Below are positions 1 to 7,688 of a stretch of DNA of 64,000 nucleotides, in pieces. The notes under the pieces are model-generated. The model ran no database searches. It saw only the letters and a list, made by a program, of their open reading frames with translations, and was not told the DNA's origin. Within the stretch, counting starts at the first letter, position 1. Every line of letters begins with the position of its first letter. The position numbers and the translations under genes are program-made. The stretch comes from Firmicutes bacterium HGW-Firmicutes-14 (GTDB lineage Bacteria; Bacillota; Thermincolia; Thermincolales; UBA2595). The DNA is taken from contig PHAB01000002.1 of the NCBI GenBank assembly GCA_002840275.1, positions 62,001 to 126,000 on the forward strand. The letters run 5' to 3'.

Positions 1-441
1 GTTACATCTGGAGTGTTAACAATTCCTAATACCATTAAGAACATGGGAGCCCAATCGGATTACATTTCTTTTGGCCTGTTTAACATTGATAAACCGATTA
101 CTGATCTTACAGTACCTTTCTGGGAAAAGTTCCAAGAAAAGTATGGGTACCGTGGAACCGGGTTTAATGAAGTAAAAACGTACGATTCAATAAGGATCTT
201 GGCTGAGGCAATCAATAAGGCTGGATCTTTTGACAAGGATGCCCTTGCTAAGACATTGGAAACCGAACAATTCAAAGGCTTAGCTGGAACGTACAAATTT
301 GACGAGACGGACCACCAGGCTAAATGGGGCGAAGGCTACGTAAATGGCGTTTTGGCCGAATGGAAAGACGGCAAGGCTCAGGTTATCTGGCCTGAAAATG
401 TTAGGGATTCTGCATTAATCAGGGCGCCATGGTGGAAATAG
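1..441 (+). CDS. livJ: Branched-chain-amino-acid-type ABC substrate-binding protein, C-terminal part
   Basis: This is the last 146 codons of an extracellular ligand-binding protein; its start lies before the window. The reading frame is open from base 1 and stops at TAG 439-441. The fragment carries the typical end of the Peripla_BP_6 family: a YDSIRILAEAI helix, then a GLAGTYKFDE strand-turn and a tryptophan-rich tail. The five-gene context (permeases and ATPases follow) makes it the receptor of a LivJHMGF/HAAT importer. Family membership does not fix the ligand. The neighbouring catabolic genes suggest an amino-acid-like or amide compound rather than leucine itself. That last point is inference. 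Confidence 0.88.
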   Translation, partial: VTSGVLTIPNTIKNMGAQSDYISFGLFNIDKPITDLTVPFWEKFQEKYGYRGTGFNEVKTYDSIRILAEAINKAGSFDKDALAKTLETEQFKGLAGTYKFDETDHQAKWGEGYVNGVLAEWKDGKAQVIWPENVRDSALIRAPWWK

Positions 442-497
442 GTTGCATTTGCTGCTGCCGTTAAGAAAAGGCAAGAAATAATTTACCCCTAAATTTA

Positions 498-580
498 AGA
501 GTATCCCGAAATGGATTCCCGATAACTAAATGATCGCATGTTCAATTAATGTACGGGTGAAGTTTCGGGCTACTCTTTTT
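498..580 (+). terminator. Stem-loop between receptor and permease genes, probable attenuator
   Basis: Bases 498-511 pair with 563-576 over 13 of 14 positions, with one internal mismatch, and a T run follows (576-580). The loop is about 50 bases and can form a short inner CCCG/CGGG stem. It lies between the receptor and livH. This position is common for partial terminators or 3'-stabilising hairpins that keep receptor mRNA above permease mRNA. The structure is seen; the role is inferred. Confidence 0.6.
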
Positions 581-610
581 CTATGACAGGCTTGTTGGAG
601 GTGAGTTGCC

Positions 611-1471
611 ATGGCATTTATCCAGCTGGTTATCAGCGGAGTATTACAAGGCGGATTATATGCGCTGATCGCACTCGGTTTGACCCTGACGCTCGGCGTG
701 ATGCGGATTACGGATTTATCGTATGGGGTGTACTACACTTTAGGTGCTTATTTTTCCTTTTTCTTTATTATAAAGCTAGGGTTTAATTTTGTCCTTGCCG
801 GCATCTTATCCGTAGTTCTTGCATTTCTGATAGGTTTGCTAGTTGAGCGGTTATTGCTCAGACGGATTATCTCTGATGAACTATCAGTTATGATTCTAAC
901 GTTTGCCTTTGCTTACGCCCTAGAGGAGATAATTGTGTTTGTGTGGGGATCGCCGTTCCGCACGCTCCCTCCATATGCTATCGGAACGTTAAATATAGGG
1001 GGCATTTTACTGGAAAAGCAAAGGCTGGTAAGTTTTGCGGTTGCAGTAGTACTAATCGTTTTGGTACTTCTTTTCCTGAAGAAAACCAGATTTGGAAAAG
1101 CTCTCAGGATGGTTTCCCAGCAGCAGCATGGGGCATATTTGGTTGGCATTGATGTTCAACTGATTCAACGATTAACCTTCGCGGTTGGAAGCTTCCTTGC
1201 TGCCAGTGCTGCTGTTTTGCTCAGCCCGATTTACCTGGTCTATCCGGCTATGGGCTGGTCACCGCTGTTAAAGGCCTTTGGCATTGTGATTTTAGGTGGC
1301 ATGGGAAGTGTAAAGGGCACTATCATTGCCGCGTTTGCTTTGGCCCTAATCGAAGTACTTTCAAGCTATTATATAAATCAGTCTTTGTCGCAAGTAAGTT
1401 TCTTTGTAGTCTTAATTCTGGTGATCTTAATTAGACCGTCCGGACTTTTTGGGAACAGAGAAGGAGTGTAG
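611..1471 (+). CDS. livH: Branched-chain amino acid-type ABC permease LivH
   Basis: A 286-residue polytopic inner-membrane protein of the LivH family. The N-terminal helix GGLYALIALGLTLTLGVMRI is followed by YYTLGAYFSFFF, which matches the family pattern where a small polar turn precedes LGAY. Near the C-terminus GIVILGGMGSVKGT is the conserved EAA-like loop that contacts the ATPase. GGAGGTGA at 596-603 is well placed for ATG 611. It ends in TAG two bases before livM. It should form the translocation pore with LivM. Confidence 0.93.
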   Translation: MAFIQLVISGVLQGGLYALIALGLTLTLGVMRITDLSYGVYYTLGAYFSFFFIIKLGFNFVLAGILSVVLAFLIGLLVERLLLRRIISDELSVMILTFAFAYALEEIIVFVWGSPFRTLPPYAIGTLNIGGILLEKQRLVSFAVAVVLIVLVLLFLKKTRFGKALRMVSQQQHGAYLVGIDVQLIQRLTFAVGSFLAASAAVLLSPIYLVYPAMGWSPLLKAFGIVILGGMGSVKGTIIAAFALALIEVLSSYYINQSLSQVSFFVVLILVILIRPSGLFGNREGV

Positions 1472-1473
1472 CA

Positions 1474-2430
1474 ATGAAAGAAAAGAAATTGAATTTAATC
1501 TTCATACTTTTTTGGCTTATCGCCCTTCTCCTAGTACCTCCTCTGTTTCCAAGGTATTTGTTGCATGTGTTCATCATTGCCCATATTTATGCGGCATTTG
1601 CTCTTAGTTGGGACCTGCTGGCTGGTTACGTCGGAGAGTTGTCCTTGGGCCATTCGTTGTTTTTTGGGCTGGGGGCGTATTCAATAGGGTATTTAAGCGG
1701 CAAATTCGGAGTTGATCCCTGGCTTTCCATAGGCATATCCTGCATTGTTACGGTAGTTTGGGGACTGCTGATAGGTTTGCCGTGTTTAAGATTGAGGGGA
1801 CCATATCTGGCAATTGTTACCTTGGCTTTTCAAATGCTTTTCTTTTTATTGGCAAATTCTTTATACAACCTTACAGGGGGAGAAGAGGGAATAAGAAATA
1901 TTGAACGGGTATTTAACAGCACAGAATCTTATTATTACTTATCAGTGTTTCTGGTAATAATTGCTTTCATAATCTGCTATCTGTTAGTTAGTTCAAAGTA
2001 CGGCCTTATTTTCAGAACCATCCGGGAAAATCCGGAGGCGGCAGAAGCTGCAGGAGTCAACATTGTAAATTACAAAATGCTGGGATACATGGTATCCGCT
2101 CTAATTGCAGGTCTGGCGGGAAGTTACCAGGCTCTGTACCTAAAAATTGCTACCCCGGACACTTTAAGTATGGCACTGACCTTTTCAGCGATAACTATTG
2201 TGGCCATCGGAGGAAAGGGCACTCTGGTAGGAGCAGTATTAGGATCATATGTCACTACTTTTATTTTCGACAGGTTTGCTTTTTTAAAAGACTATAAAAT
2301 GCTCATGTACAGTATAGTTCTTGTACTATGCGTTCTCTTCTTCCGAAATGGACTTGCAGGAGCTGTCAAACGGGTTCTCCTTTGGAGAAAAATGGGGGTA
2401 GACAACATGCCCGGAGGGGGAAAAGCATAA
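1474..2430 (+). CDS. livM: Branched-chain amino acid-type ABC permease LivM
   Basis: A 318-residue membrane protein, the second permease half. It has about eight hydrophobic segments. The family motif after the second helix reads GYVGELSLGHSLFFGLGAY, and the cytoplasmic coupling loop reads FRTIRENPEAAEAAGVN, both characteristic of LivM. The start ATG 1474 lies two bases after the livH stop and follows GAAGGAGTG. The stop TAA shares its last base with the livG start (ATG at 2430), which implies translational coupling. Confidence 0.93.
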   Translation: MKEKKLNLIFILFWLIALLLVPPLFPRYLLHVFIIAHIYAAFALSWDLLAGYVGELSLGHSLFFGLGAYSIGYLSGKFGVDPWLSIGISCIVTVVWGLLIGLPCLRLRGPYLAIVTLAFQMLFFLLANSLYNLTGGEEGIRNIERVFNSTESYYYLSVFLVIIAFIICYLLVSSKYGLIFRTIRENPEAAEAAGVNIVNYKMLGYMVSALIAGLAGSYQALYLKIATPDTLSMALTFSAITIVAIGGKGTLVGAVLGSYVTTFIFDRFAFLKDYKMLMYSIVLVLCVLFFRNGLAGAVKRVLLWRKMGVDNMPGGGKA

Positions 2431-3170
2431 TGGTATTGGAAGCACGGGGACTGACCAAACGTTTCGGAGGACTTGTTGCGGTAAGCGACGTCAGTTTAAC
2501 CATTAATCAAGGAGAATTTGTCGGATTAATCGGGCCTAACGGAGCCGGAAAAACCACTTTGTTTAACCTCCTGACCGGCTTCCACAGGCCATCGGCTGGG
2601 ACTGTAGTTTTCAAAGGAGAGGATATTACCGGTCTTAAAACCAGCGGCAGAGTGCATCTAGGCCTGGCACGGACCTTTCAGATCGTGCAGCCCTTTCCTG
2701 AGCTTACTGTGAGTGAACATGTTCAGGTGGGCCTATTAACGAACAAACGTAAAAAACAAATAAATGTGCAGCAGGAAATTGAAGAAATCTTAAATGCGGT
2801 AGGCTTGGTTGAAAAGTCCAATGACTTGGCCAAACACTTATCCCTTGGTCAGTTGAAGCGCCTGGAAATTGCACGGGCAATGGCCACAGGCCCTTCGATG
2901 ATCTTACTCGATGAACCTTTCGGCGGGTTAGGGCAGCACGAAATCGCGGCAATTCAAGAGCTAATCACCGATTTGCAGCATAAGGGCGTAACTATCTTGA
3001 TAATTGAGCATGTCCTCAAGGCAATAATGAATTTGTGTCAAAGAGTAATTGTGTTGAATGAAGGACGCATACTTGCACAAGGTACACCGGAAGAAATAAT
3101 CAATAATCCTGAGGTTGTTGGCGCTTATTTGGGTAAAACTGATTCAGGACAGTTAAAAAAGGTTCTGTGA
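2430..3170 (+). CDS. livG: Branched-chain amino acid-type ABC ATPase LivG
   Basis: A 246-residue cytoplasmic ATPase. It has Walker A GPNGAGKTT, the Q-loop in ARTFQIVQPFPELTV, the signature LSLGQLKRLEIARAMA, Walker B MILLDEPFGGL and the switch histidine in IIEHVL. The frame is open further upstream into livM, but ATG 2430 overlapping the livM stop gives the usual LivG N-terminus (VLEARGLTKRFGG). The signature has LSLGQ where most homologues have LSYGQ or LSGGQ, a conservative variant. It pairs with LivF to drive import. Confidence 0.93.
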   Translation: MVLEARGLTKRFGGLVAVSDVSLTINQGEFVGLIGPNGAGKTTLFNLLTGFHRPSAGTVVFKGEDITGLKTSGRVHLGLARTFQIVQPFPELTVSEHVQVGLLTNKRKKQINVQQEIEEILNAVGLVEKSNDLAKHLSLGQLKRLEIARAMATGPSMILLDEPFGGLGQHEIAAIQELITDLQHKGVTILIIEHVLKAIMNLCQRVIVLNEGRILAQGTPEEIINNPEVVGAYLGKTDSGQLKKVL

Positions 3171-3186
3171 GGAGTGGCGGACTACG

Positions 3187-3891
3187 ATGTTAGAAGTTAA
3201 GGATCTGGTTGTTTATTATGGTAAGGCCCTTGCCCTTGAAAAAGTATCTTTGCTCGTCAAAGAGAATGAATTTGTCGCGTTGGTTGGACCAAATGGGGCT
3301 GGAAAAACTACCTTGCTTAATACGATTTCCGGCCTCCTTACCCCGGCTGCGGGAGAAATACTTTGGAATAACTCCAAAATAAACGGTATCAAGCCAAGTG
3401 AGATAGTTCGCCTGGGGATTTCACAGTGTCCGGAGGGGAGAAAGCTCGCACCGGAGATGACGGTTAGAGAAAATCTTGAAATGGGGGCATTTGTCCGTAA
3501 AGATAAAAAGAAAATCGCTGAGGATTTGGAGAAAACGTTTCAGTTATTCCCACGTTTAAAAGAACGGCATTTACAGCTGGCCGGGACCCTAAGCGGCGGG
3601 GAGAGGCAAATGGTGGCGATTGCCAGGTCCTTAATGTCCCGTCCCCGGCTCCTTATGCTCGATGAACCATCCCTTGGCCTGGCTCCCATTATCAAAGAAA
3701 AAATATTTGAGGTTATTAGAGAAATCAACAGCACAGGTACAACTGTCTTATTGGTCGAACAAGATACCCAAATGGCCTTTCAATTTGCGGATAGGGCCTA
3801 CGTCTTGGAAACTGGAAATATTGTTATGCATGATAAACCTGAACATCTGCTGGGCCAGAGTGAATTCCGGAAGGCCTATTTGGGATTGTAA
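3187..3891 (+). CDS. livF: Branched-chain amino acid-type ABC ATPase LivF
   Basis: A 234-residue ATPase, the normal length for LivF. Walker A is GPNGAGKTTLLN, the signature is LSGGERQMVAIARSLM and Walker B is LLMLDEPSLGLAP. The family-typical CPEGRKLAPEMTVRENL segment follows the Q-loop. A GAGGAGTGG site sits about ten bases before ATG 3187. It is the last transporter gene; the deacylase begins 35 bases later with its own ribosome site, so the importer and hydrolase are probably cotranscribed. Confidence 0.93.
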   Translation: MLEVKDLVVYYGKALALEKVSLLVKENEFVALVGPNGAGKTTLLNTISGLLTPAAGEILWNNSKINGIKPSEIVRLGISQCPEGRKLAPEMTVRENLEMGAFVRKDKKKIAEDLEKTFQLFPRLKERHLQLAGTLSGGERQMVAIARSLMSRPRLLMLDEPSLGLAPIIKEKIFEVIREINSTGTTVLLVEQDTQMAFQFADRAYVLETGNIVMHDKPEHLLGQSEFRKAYLGL

Positions 3892-3925
3892 TAAGGGTTA
3901 ATCCTGAGAGTGGGAGGAATAGGCG

Positions 3926-5518
3926 ATGGATTTAATTATTAGAAAAGGCAGAGTTATCGACGGGACCGGCAGCAGTTGGTTTAAAGCAGATTTAGGAGTC
4001 AAGGATGGAAAAGTTCAAGCGATAGGCAATCTTGAAGGCAAGCAAGCTGCTTTAGAAATCGATGCTGCTGGAAAGTACGTTGCTCCCGGTTTTCTGGATA
4101 TTCATCAACATTCAGACATTACCCTGCTTGCGGGGCCGTCTGCGGACAGTGCTTTGAAACAAGGAATCACAACCATAGTCGTAGGCAACTGCGGTCATTC
4201 TGCGAGTCCGGTCAGGGACAAACAGCTCCTGAAATCTAATATTTACGGGTATCAGCCTGAGTGGGGTATAGACCTGGAATGGACAACAGTCGCGGGATAT
4301 ATAGAAAGGTTGAGGCGGGAAAAACCGGCAGTAAACGTGGGCACGTTGATTGGGCATGGGGCTATCCGGCTGGCGGCTATGGGTTTTGAAAACAGGGTGT
4401 GCACCCCGGAAGAATTGGCTCGAATGAAAGCCTTGCTTATAGAGTCTTTAGAACAGGGTGCATTGGGCTTATCAACGGGCTTGGAGTACTCTCCGGGGAA
4501 AAGTGCCGGCCTGGAAGAAATAGTTGAGTTGGTAAAGGTAGCCTCGAACTACCAGGGCATTTATGCAACCCATATCCGCAACCGGGAATACAAGTTTAAA
4601 GAAGCCCTGGAAGAGGCCATATCAACCGCCAAGACTGCTGGAACAAGGCTGCAGATCTGCCACGTTACCCCGCGGTTCTGGACTCCGGGGAATGCTACAG
4701 AAATGATTATCGACCTGTTGGAGGACGCCAGGAGTGAGGGGCTGGACGCAGCCTGTGATATTTACCCCTATTCTTTTGCTGCTTTCACGCTAGGGCTGTT
4801 TGTTCCGCCGTGGGCGTTTGAAGATGGCAACAATTCCGTTTTACAATATCTCAAGGACCGTACCGCAAGGGAAAAAATGAAGGAGTACACTAATCAACCT
4901 TTAGCTTATATGGCAGGCAAAGGTTATTGGGAAAAGATTATTCTCTGTACGTCAAATGCAAATCCCAACCTGGTGGGCTGTAGTTTTGCGGAAATTGCCG
5001 GAACCAGGGGGGTGGAACCCTTCGATGCCCTGCTCGATGTCTTATTGGAGGAAGGCGACAACTTTTATAATACTTTGGCGTACTGCATTACGATTGATGA
5101 AAAGGATATCGAAGGGATGATAAAATATCCCAATACCGTTATGATGTCGGACAGTTACTCTCTGGCAACCCGGGGCGTTCTTAAAAATACCGTAATGGGC
5201 CCGGCAGCTTACTCCTGGACAGTACACTATTTAACTCATTATATTAGGAACCGGAAACTCTTATCCCTTGAAGAGGGCATTCGCAGGATGACCTCCCTGG
5301 CTGCCCAAAGGTTGGGGATTATGGATCGCGGGCTGATTCGGCCTGGAATGTGGGCGGATTTGGTGGTATTTGATTACGATGCACTGGCCGACAATGCCAC
5401 ACTGGCAAATCCGAATCAACATCCCTCGGGAATTGAACACGTTTTTGTTAATGGGGGACACGTTATCAATAACGGAGAACACACAGGCAACAGATATGGC
5501 TCCGTTATTCTGGGCTAA
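3926..5518 (+). CDS. N-acyl-D-amino-acid deacylase / D-aminoacylase family amidohydrolase
   Basis: A 530-residue member of the metal-dependent amidohydrolase superfamily, closest to D-aminoacylase and N-acyl-D-glutamate/aspartate deacylases. The N-terminal strand IRKGRVIDGTG is typical. Metal-site motifs follow: FLDIHQHSD (His-x-His), the bridging cysteine in VVGNCGHS, LSTGLEYSPG, then YATHIRN and ICHVTP, with a late acidic MMSDS. These enzymes hydrolyse an N-acyl amide to release a free amino acid. Co-location with a Liv-type importer suggests it acts on the imported compound. Motifs differ slightly from classic D-aminoacylases (HQH for HTH, ICHVT for ISHHK), so substrate and stereospecificity are open. 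Its stop overlaps the convergent regulator by four bases. Confidence 0.82.
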   Translation: MDLIIRKGRVIDGTGSSWFKADLGVKDGKVQAIGNLEGKQAALEIDAAGKYVAPGFLDIHQHSDITLLAGPSADSALKQGITTIVVGNCGHSASPVRDKQLLKSNIYGYQPEWGIDLEWTTVAGYIERLRREKPAVNVGTLIGHGAIRLAAMGFENRVCTPEELARMKALLIESLEQGALGLSTGLEYSPGKSAGLEEIVELVKVASNYQGIYATHIRNREYKFKEALEEAISTAKTAGTRLQICHVTPRFWTPGNATEMIIDLLEDARSEGLDAACDIYPYSFAAFTLGLFVPPWAFEDGNNSVLQYLKDRTAREKMKEYTNQPLAYMAGKGYWEKIILCTSNANPNLVGCSFAEIAGTRGVEPFDALLDVLLEEGDNFYNTLAYCITIDEKDIEGMIKYPNTVMMSDSYSLATRGVLKNTVMGPAAYSWTVHYLTHYIRNRKLLSLEEGIRRMTSLAAQRLGIMDRGLIRPGMWADLVVFDYDALADNATLANPNQHPSGIEHVFVNGGHVINNGEHTGNRYGSVILG

Positions 5519-7155
5519 GACCGGCCTTGTGACAAAAACTCATAGGCGCAAAGGGCAAATTCAATAGCCATTCGCTTCTCCGTAGTCAAAAAATCGGTGC
5601 CCAACAACTCCTCTAACTTCTGAATTCGAACATATAAGGTTTGGCGAACGATATACAATTTCGCCGAGGTTTCTTGTTTTGACCCGTTGCATTCAAAATA
5701 TACGCGTAAAGTGCGGAGTAGGTCGGTATTATTGATTCGGTCATACTCGATTACAGGATCTAGATAATCATGGATAAATTGTTCTAAACTTCCTAACCTG
5801 TCCGTCATGGAGATAATGCGGTAGATGTGCAGATTATCATATATTGGATTTGAAACTTTTAATTTCTTTTGAATAGTTATGGCTTCCTGGGCTGTTTGCA
5901 AACTTTGTTTCAATTTACTAATGTTATCAATGTTTTTCCCAACACCAACGGTTACCCGGAACTTGTGGGGGTTATTATTGTTCTTAAATATAACTGACTC
6001 GAGATGTTCAGTAACTATGTTAAGTCTTTGTTGCCAGTTTTTATGAGGCTTCTTATCTAGCAGAATAAAGCTAATTTGATCGTTTAGAAAGCTGCAGCAG
6101 GAATAAAAACCCTGTTGTTCAAATACTGATCTGGCTACAAAGGAGGTTTGGATCAGCAATTCAGAAAGAAATTTATAATCATCGGATTGGTTTACATCAA
6201 ATTTTATCAAACATATCACAAATCCAGTTGGGTTAACAGGTGAATCCAAAAGCTTTAGGTTTTGATGAAGCGCTTCGTCTGCTAGTTTTCCTTTTATCCA
6301 ATCATTAATCCACTGAGTTTCTTCTAGATATGTTTTTTGTTTGGTGTATAATCCCCGAGCCAGGCTTTGAGCAACTGCGATGGCGCACTTGTTGAGAACC
6401 GAATGTTCAAATTCTACTATATTGCTGCCCAATGAAAAAATGCAAAGATCCGCCCACTTCTCATTGAAAGCTATAACTGATTTATAGGCGAAACTAGGGT
6501 CTTGGGGATGTCTAAGAGGTTCAGTCAGGGCTTCTGCATGATCTATAGACTCCTTAAACAATTGCAAAACCATGTTTTTCTTTTTAGGTGAAACAGATGG
6601 GACAAAGATAGGGTCCCCGTGAGCGGGAACATAAACCACGTTTACGTTTAAAAATCGGTGCAGAAAAAATAACAGGTCGTAAAGATTATGGGCAGATAAC
6701 AGTATGGAATTAAGTTGTTGGGAGAAGGCTTCCAAAACTGAGGTCATTTTATTGGTTTTGGTAATCATCATGGTTTGCAGCTCCCGGGTGATGTCAATAA
6801 ACCGCACGAACTCATTAAATACAATCAGAGGGAATTGGTTGTCATTTGCAATTTTTATCATTTCATCAGGGATTTTTGTGAAGTATGTGACTAATTCAAT
6901 GCAAAGGCAGGAAACATTTCGTTCAATTAGTTGTTCGAGGAAATTAATGGCCAATTTTTTGTTGCTAAAGCCTACACCTGTAGAAAGAATTAATTCCTGA
7001 CCATTAATAGATTCTTTTACTTGGTGGATTTTTTCCAATATGTGAACCCAGGTAATAACACGATCAACACCGTTGGCTCCTGCTACTAACTTCGCGTTAC
7101 GAAAAAGAGGAGAAGCTAGAATGTCTTTAACCGTAATTACAGTGGATGCAATCAT
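5515..7155 (-). CDS. PucR-family transcriptional regulator
   Basis: A 546-residue regulator. Residues about 8-125 form the PucR ligand-sensing domain (TVKDILASPLF, then LILSTGVGF). The middle resembles the CdaR/GGDEF-like spacer. The C-terminal 60 residues carry the PucR helix-turn-helix (LLRTLRVYFECNGSKQETS, then QTLYVRIQKLEELLG). Family members control catabolism of purines, allantoin, sugar acids or amino acids in response to the pathway substrate. It is convergent with the deacylase gene and divergent from the methyltransferase cluster, so both are plausible targets. A GGGGGG site precedes the ATG at 7155. It ends in TAG. Confidence 0.87.
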   Translation of the reverse strand: MIASTVITVKDILASPLFRNAKLVAGANGVDRVITWVHILEKIHQVKESINGQELILSTGVGFSNKKLAINFLEQLIERNVSCLCIELVTYFTKIPDEMIKIANDNQFPLIVFNEFVRFIDITRELQTMMITKTNKMTSVLEAFSQQLNSILLSAHNLYDLLFFLHRFLNVNVVYVPAHGDPIFVPSVSPKKKNMVLQLFKESIDHAEALTEPLRHPQDPSFAYKSVIAFNEKWADLCIFSLGSNIVEFEHSVLNKCAIAVAQSLARGLYTKQKTYLEETQWINDWIKGKLADEALHQNLKLLDSPVNPTGFVICLIKFDVNQSDDYKFLSELLIQTSFVARSVFEQQGFYSCCSFLNDQISFILLDKKPHKNWQQRLNIVTEHLESVIFKNNNNPHKFRVTVGVGKNIDNISKLKQSLQTAQEAITIQKKLKVSNPIYDNLHIYRIISMTDRLGSLEQFIHDYLDPVIEYDRINNTDLLRTLRVYFECNGSKQETSAKLYIVRQTLYVRIQKLEELLGTDFLTTEKRMAIEFALCAYEFLSQGRS

Positions 7156-7233
7156 AATGTTAACCCCCCTGATTTGTATATAATGGTTGCTGACAATCCG
7201 TGCCCACTTTATTAAAATAATTCAAAAGATACT

Positions 7234-7277
7234 ACATCTTTTCGGATATAATAACACATCTTTTCGGATATAGTAAC
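7234..7277. promoter_or_regulatory. Two tandem 22-bp direct repeats in the divergent control region
   Basis: ACATCTTTTCGGATATAATAAC (7234-7255) is followed immediately by a second copy (7256-7277) differing at one base. A 22-bp period is two helical turns, which places both copies on the same DNA face, as expected for cooperative protein binding. The repeats lie about 80 bp upstream of the regulator gene start and 410 bp upstream of the methyltransferase start. The first copy also contains TATAAT (7247-7252) on the + strand. Binding by the PucR-type protein is a guess. Confidence 0.5.
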
Positions 7278-7326
7278 ACTTTTTTTGTAACAAGACAAAT
7301 AAGGAGGTGGGCTGCTCACAACCTGC

Positions 7327-7452
7327 ATGGATTTAAAAATAACCACACCGCCAGTAGGCTCACCAGAACTAGGGATAATCAGTACCACCGTGGCAATATG
7401 GCCCAATTCTATTTATTACCAAGCAAAGTCAAAGGAAAAATCCAACGGGTAA
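7327..7452 (+). CDS. Possible 41-codon open frame of unknown meaning
   Basis: ATG at 7327 opens a 41-codon frame beginning MDLKITTPPVGSPELG and ending TAA. A good AAGGAGGTGG sequence exists at 7301-7310 but is 16 bases from the ATG, too far for normal use, and no start codon sits nearer. No family is recognised. It lies between the tandem repeats and a terminator hairpin, so the interval could instead be a leader or a small RNA. The rest of the 533-bp gap (7156-7688) holds no other gene I can support. Confidence 0.2.
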   Translation: MDLKITTPPVGSPELGIISTTVAIWPNSIYYQAKSKEKSNG

Positions 7453-7464
7453 CAGTACGATACG

Positions 7465-7488
7465 GCCTTAATAAAGGCTTTCTTTTTT
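7465..7488 (+). terminator. Terminator hairpin upstream of the methyltransferase gene
   Basis: GCCTT (7465-7469) pairs with AAGGC (7474-7478) around an AATA loop, and a T-rich tract follows (7479-7488). The stem is short. It sits 200 bp before the methyltransferase start and after the 7234-7277 repeats, so it could end a short leader transcript or act as an attenuator. Confidence 0.45.
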
Positions 7489-7688
7489 GAATAACGAAAA
7501 CCGCCAGCTTCGCGGGTGGTCATGATTTAAAATTATGGAATGACACTTTGTATAAAAAGGTAATTAAAATCACTGACAATTTGAAAGATGCCACCCTGAA
7601 GGCAATGGTATAAACTTAAATTACCGTTAATTAAACCTGTAAAAATCTTGACATTACCATAAAAACAAAAATTCATAAGGGAGAGTGG

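Noticed and set aside
2328-2430. Longer N-terminus for LivG beginning inside livM
   Set aside because: The extra residues match nothing in the family, and ATG 2430 overlapping the livM stop gives the standard start.
7648-7676. TTGACA promoter directly before the methyltransferase gene
   Set aside because: No acceptable -10 exists at 16-18 bp, and the start site would fall on the ATG.
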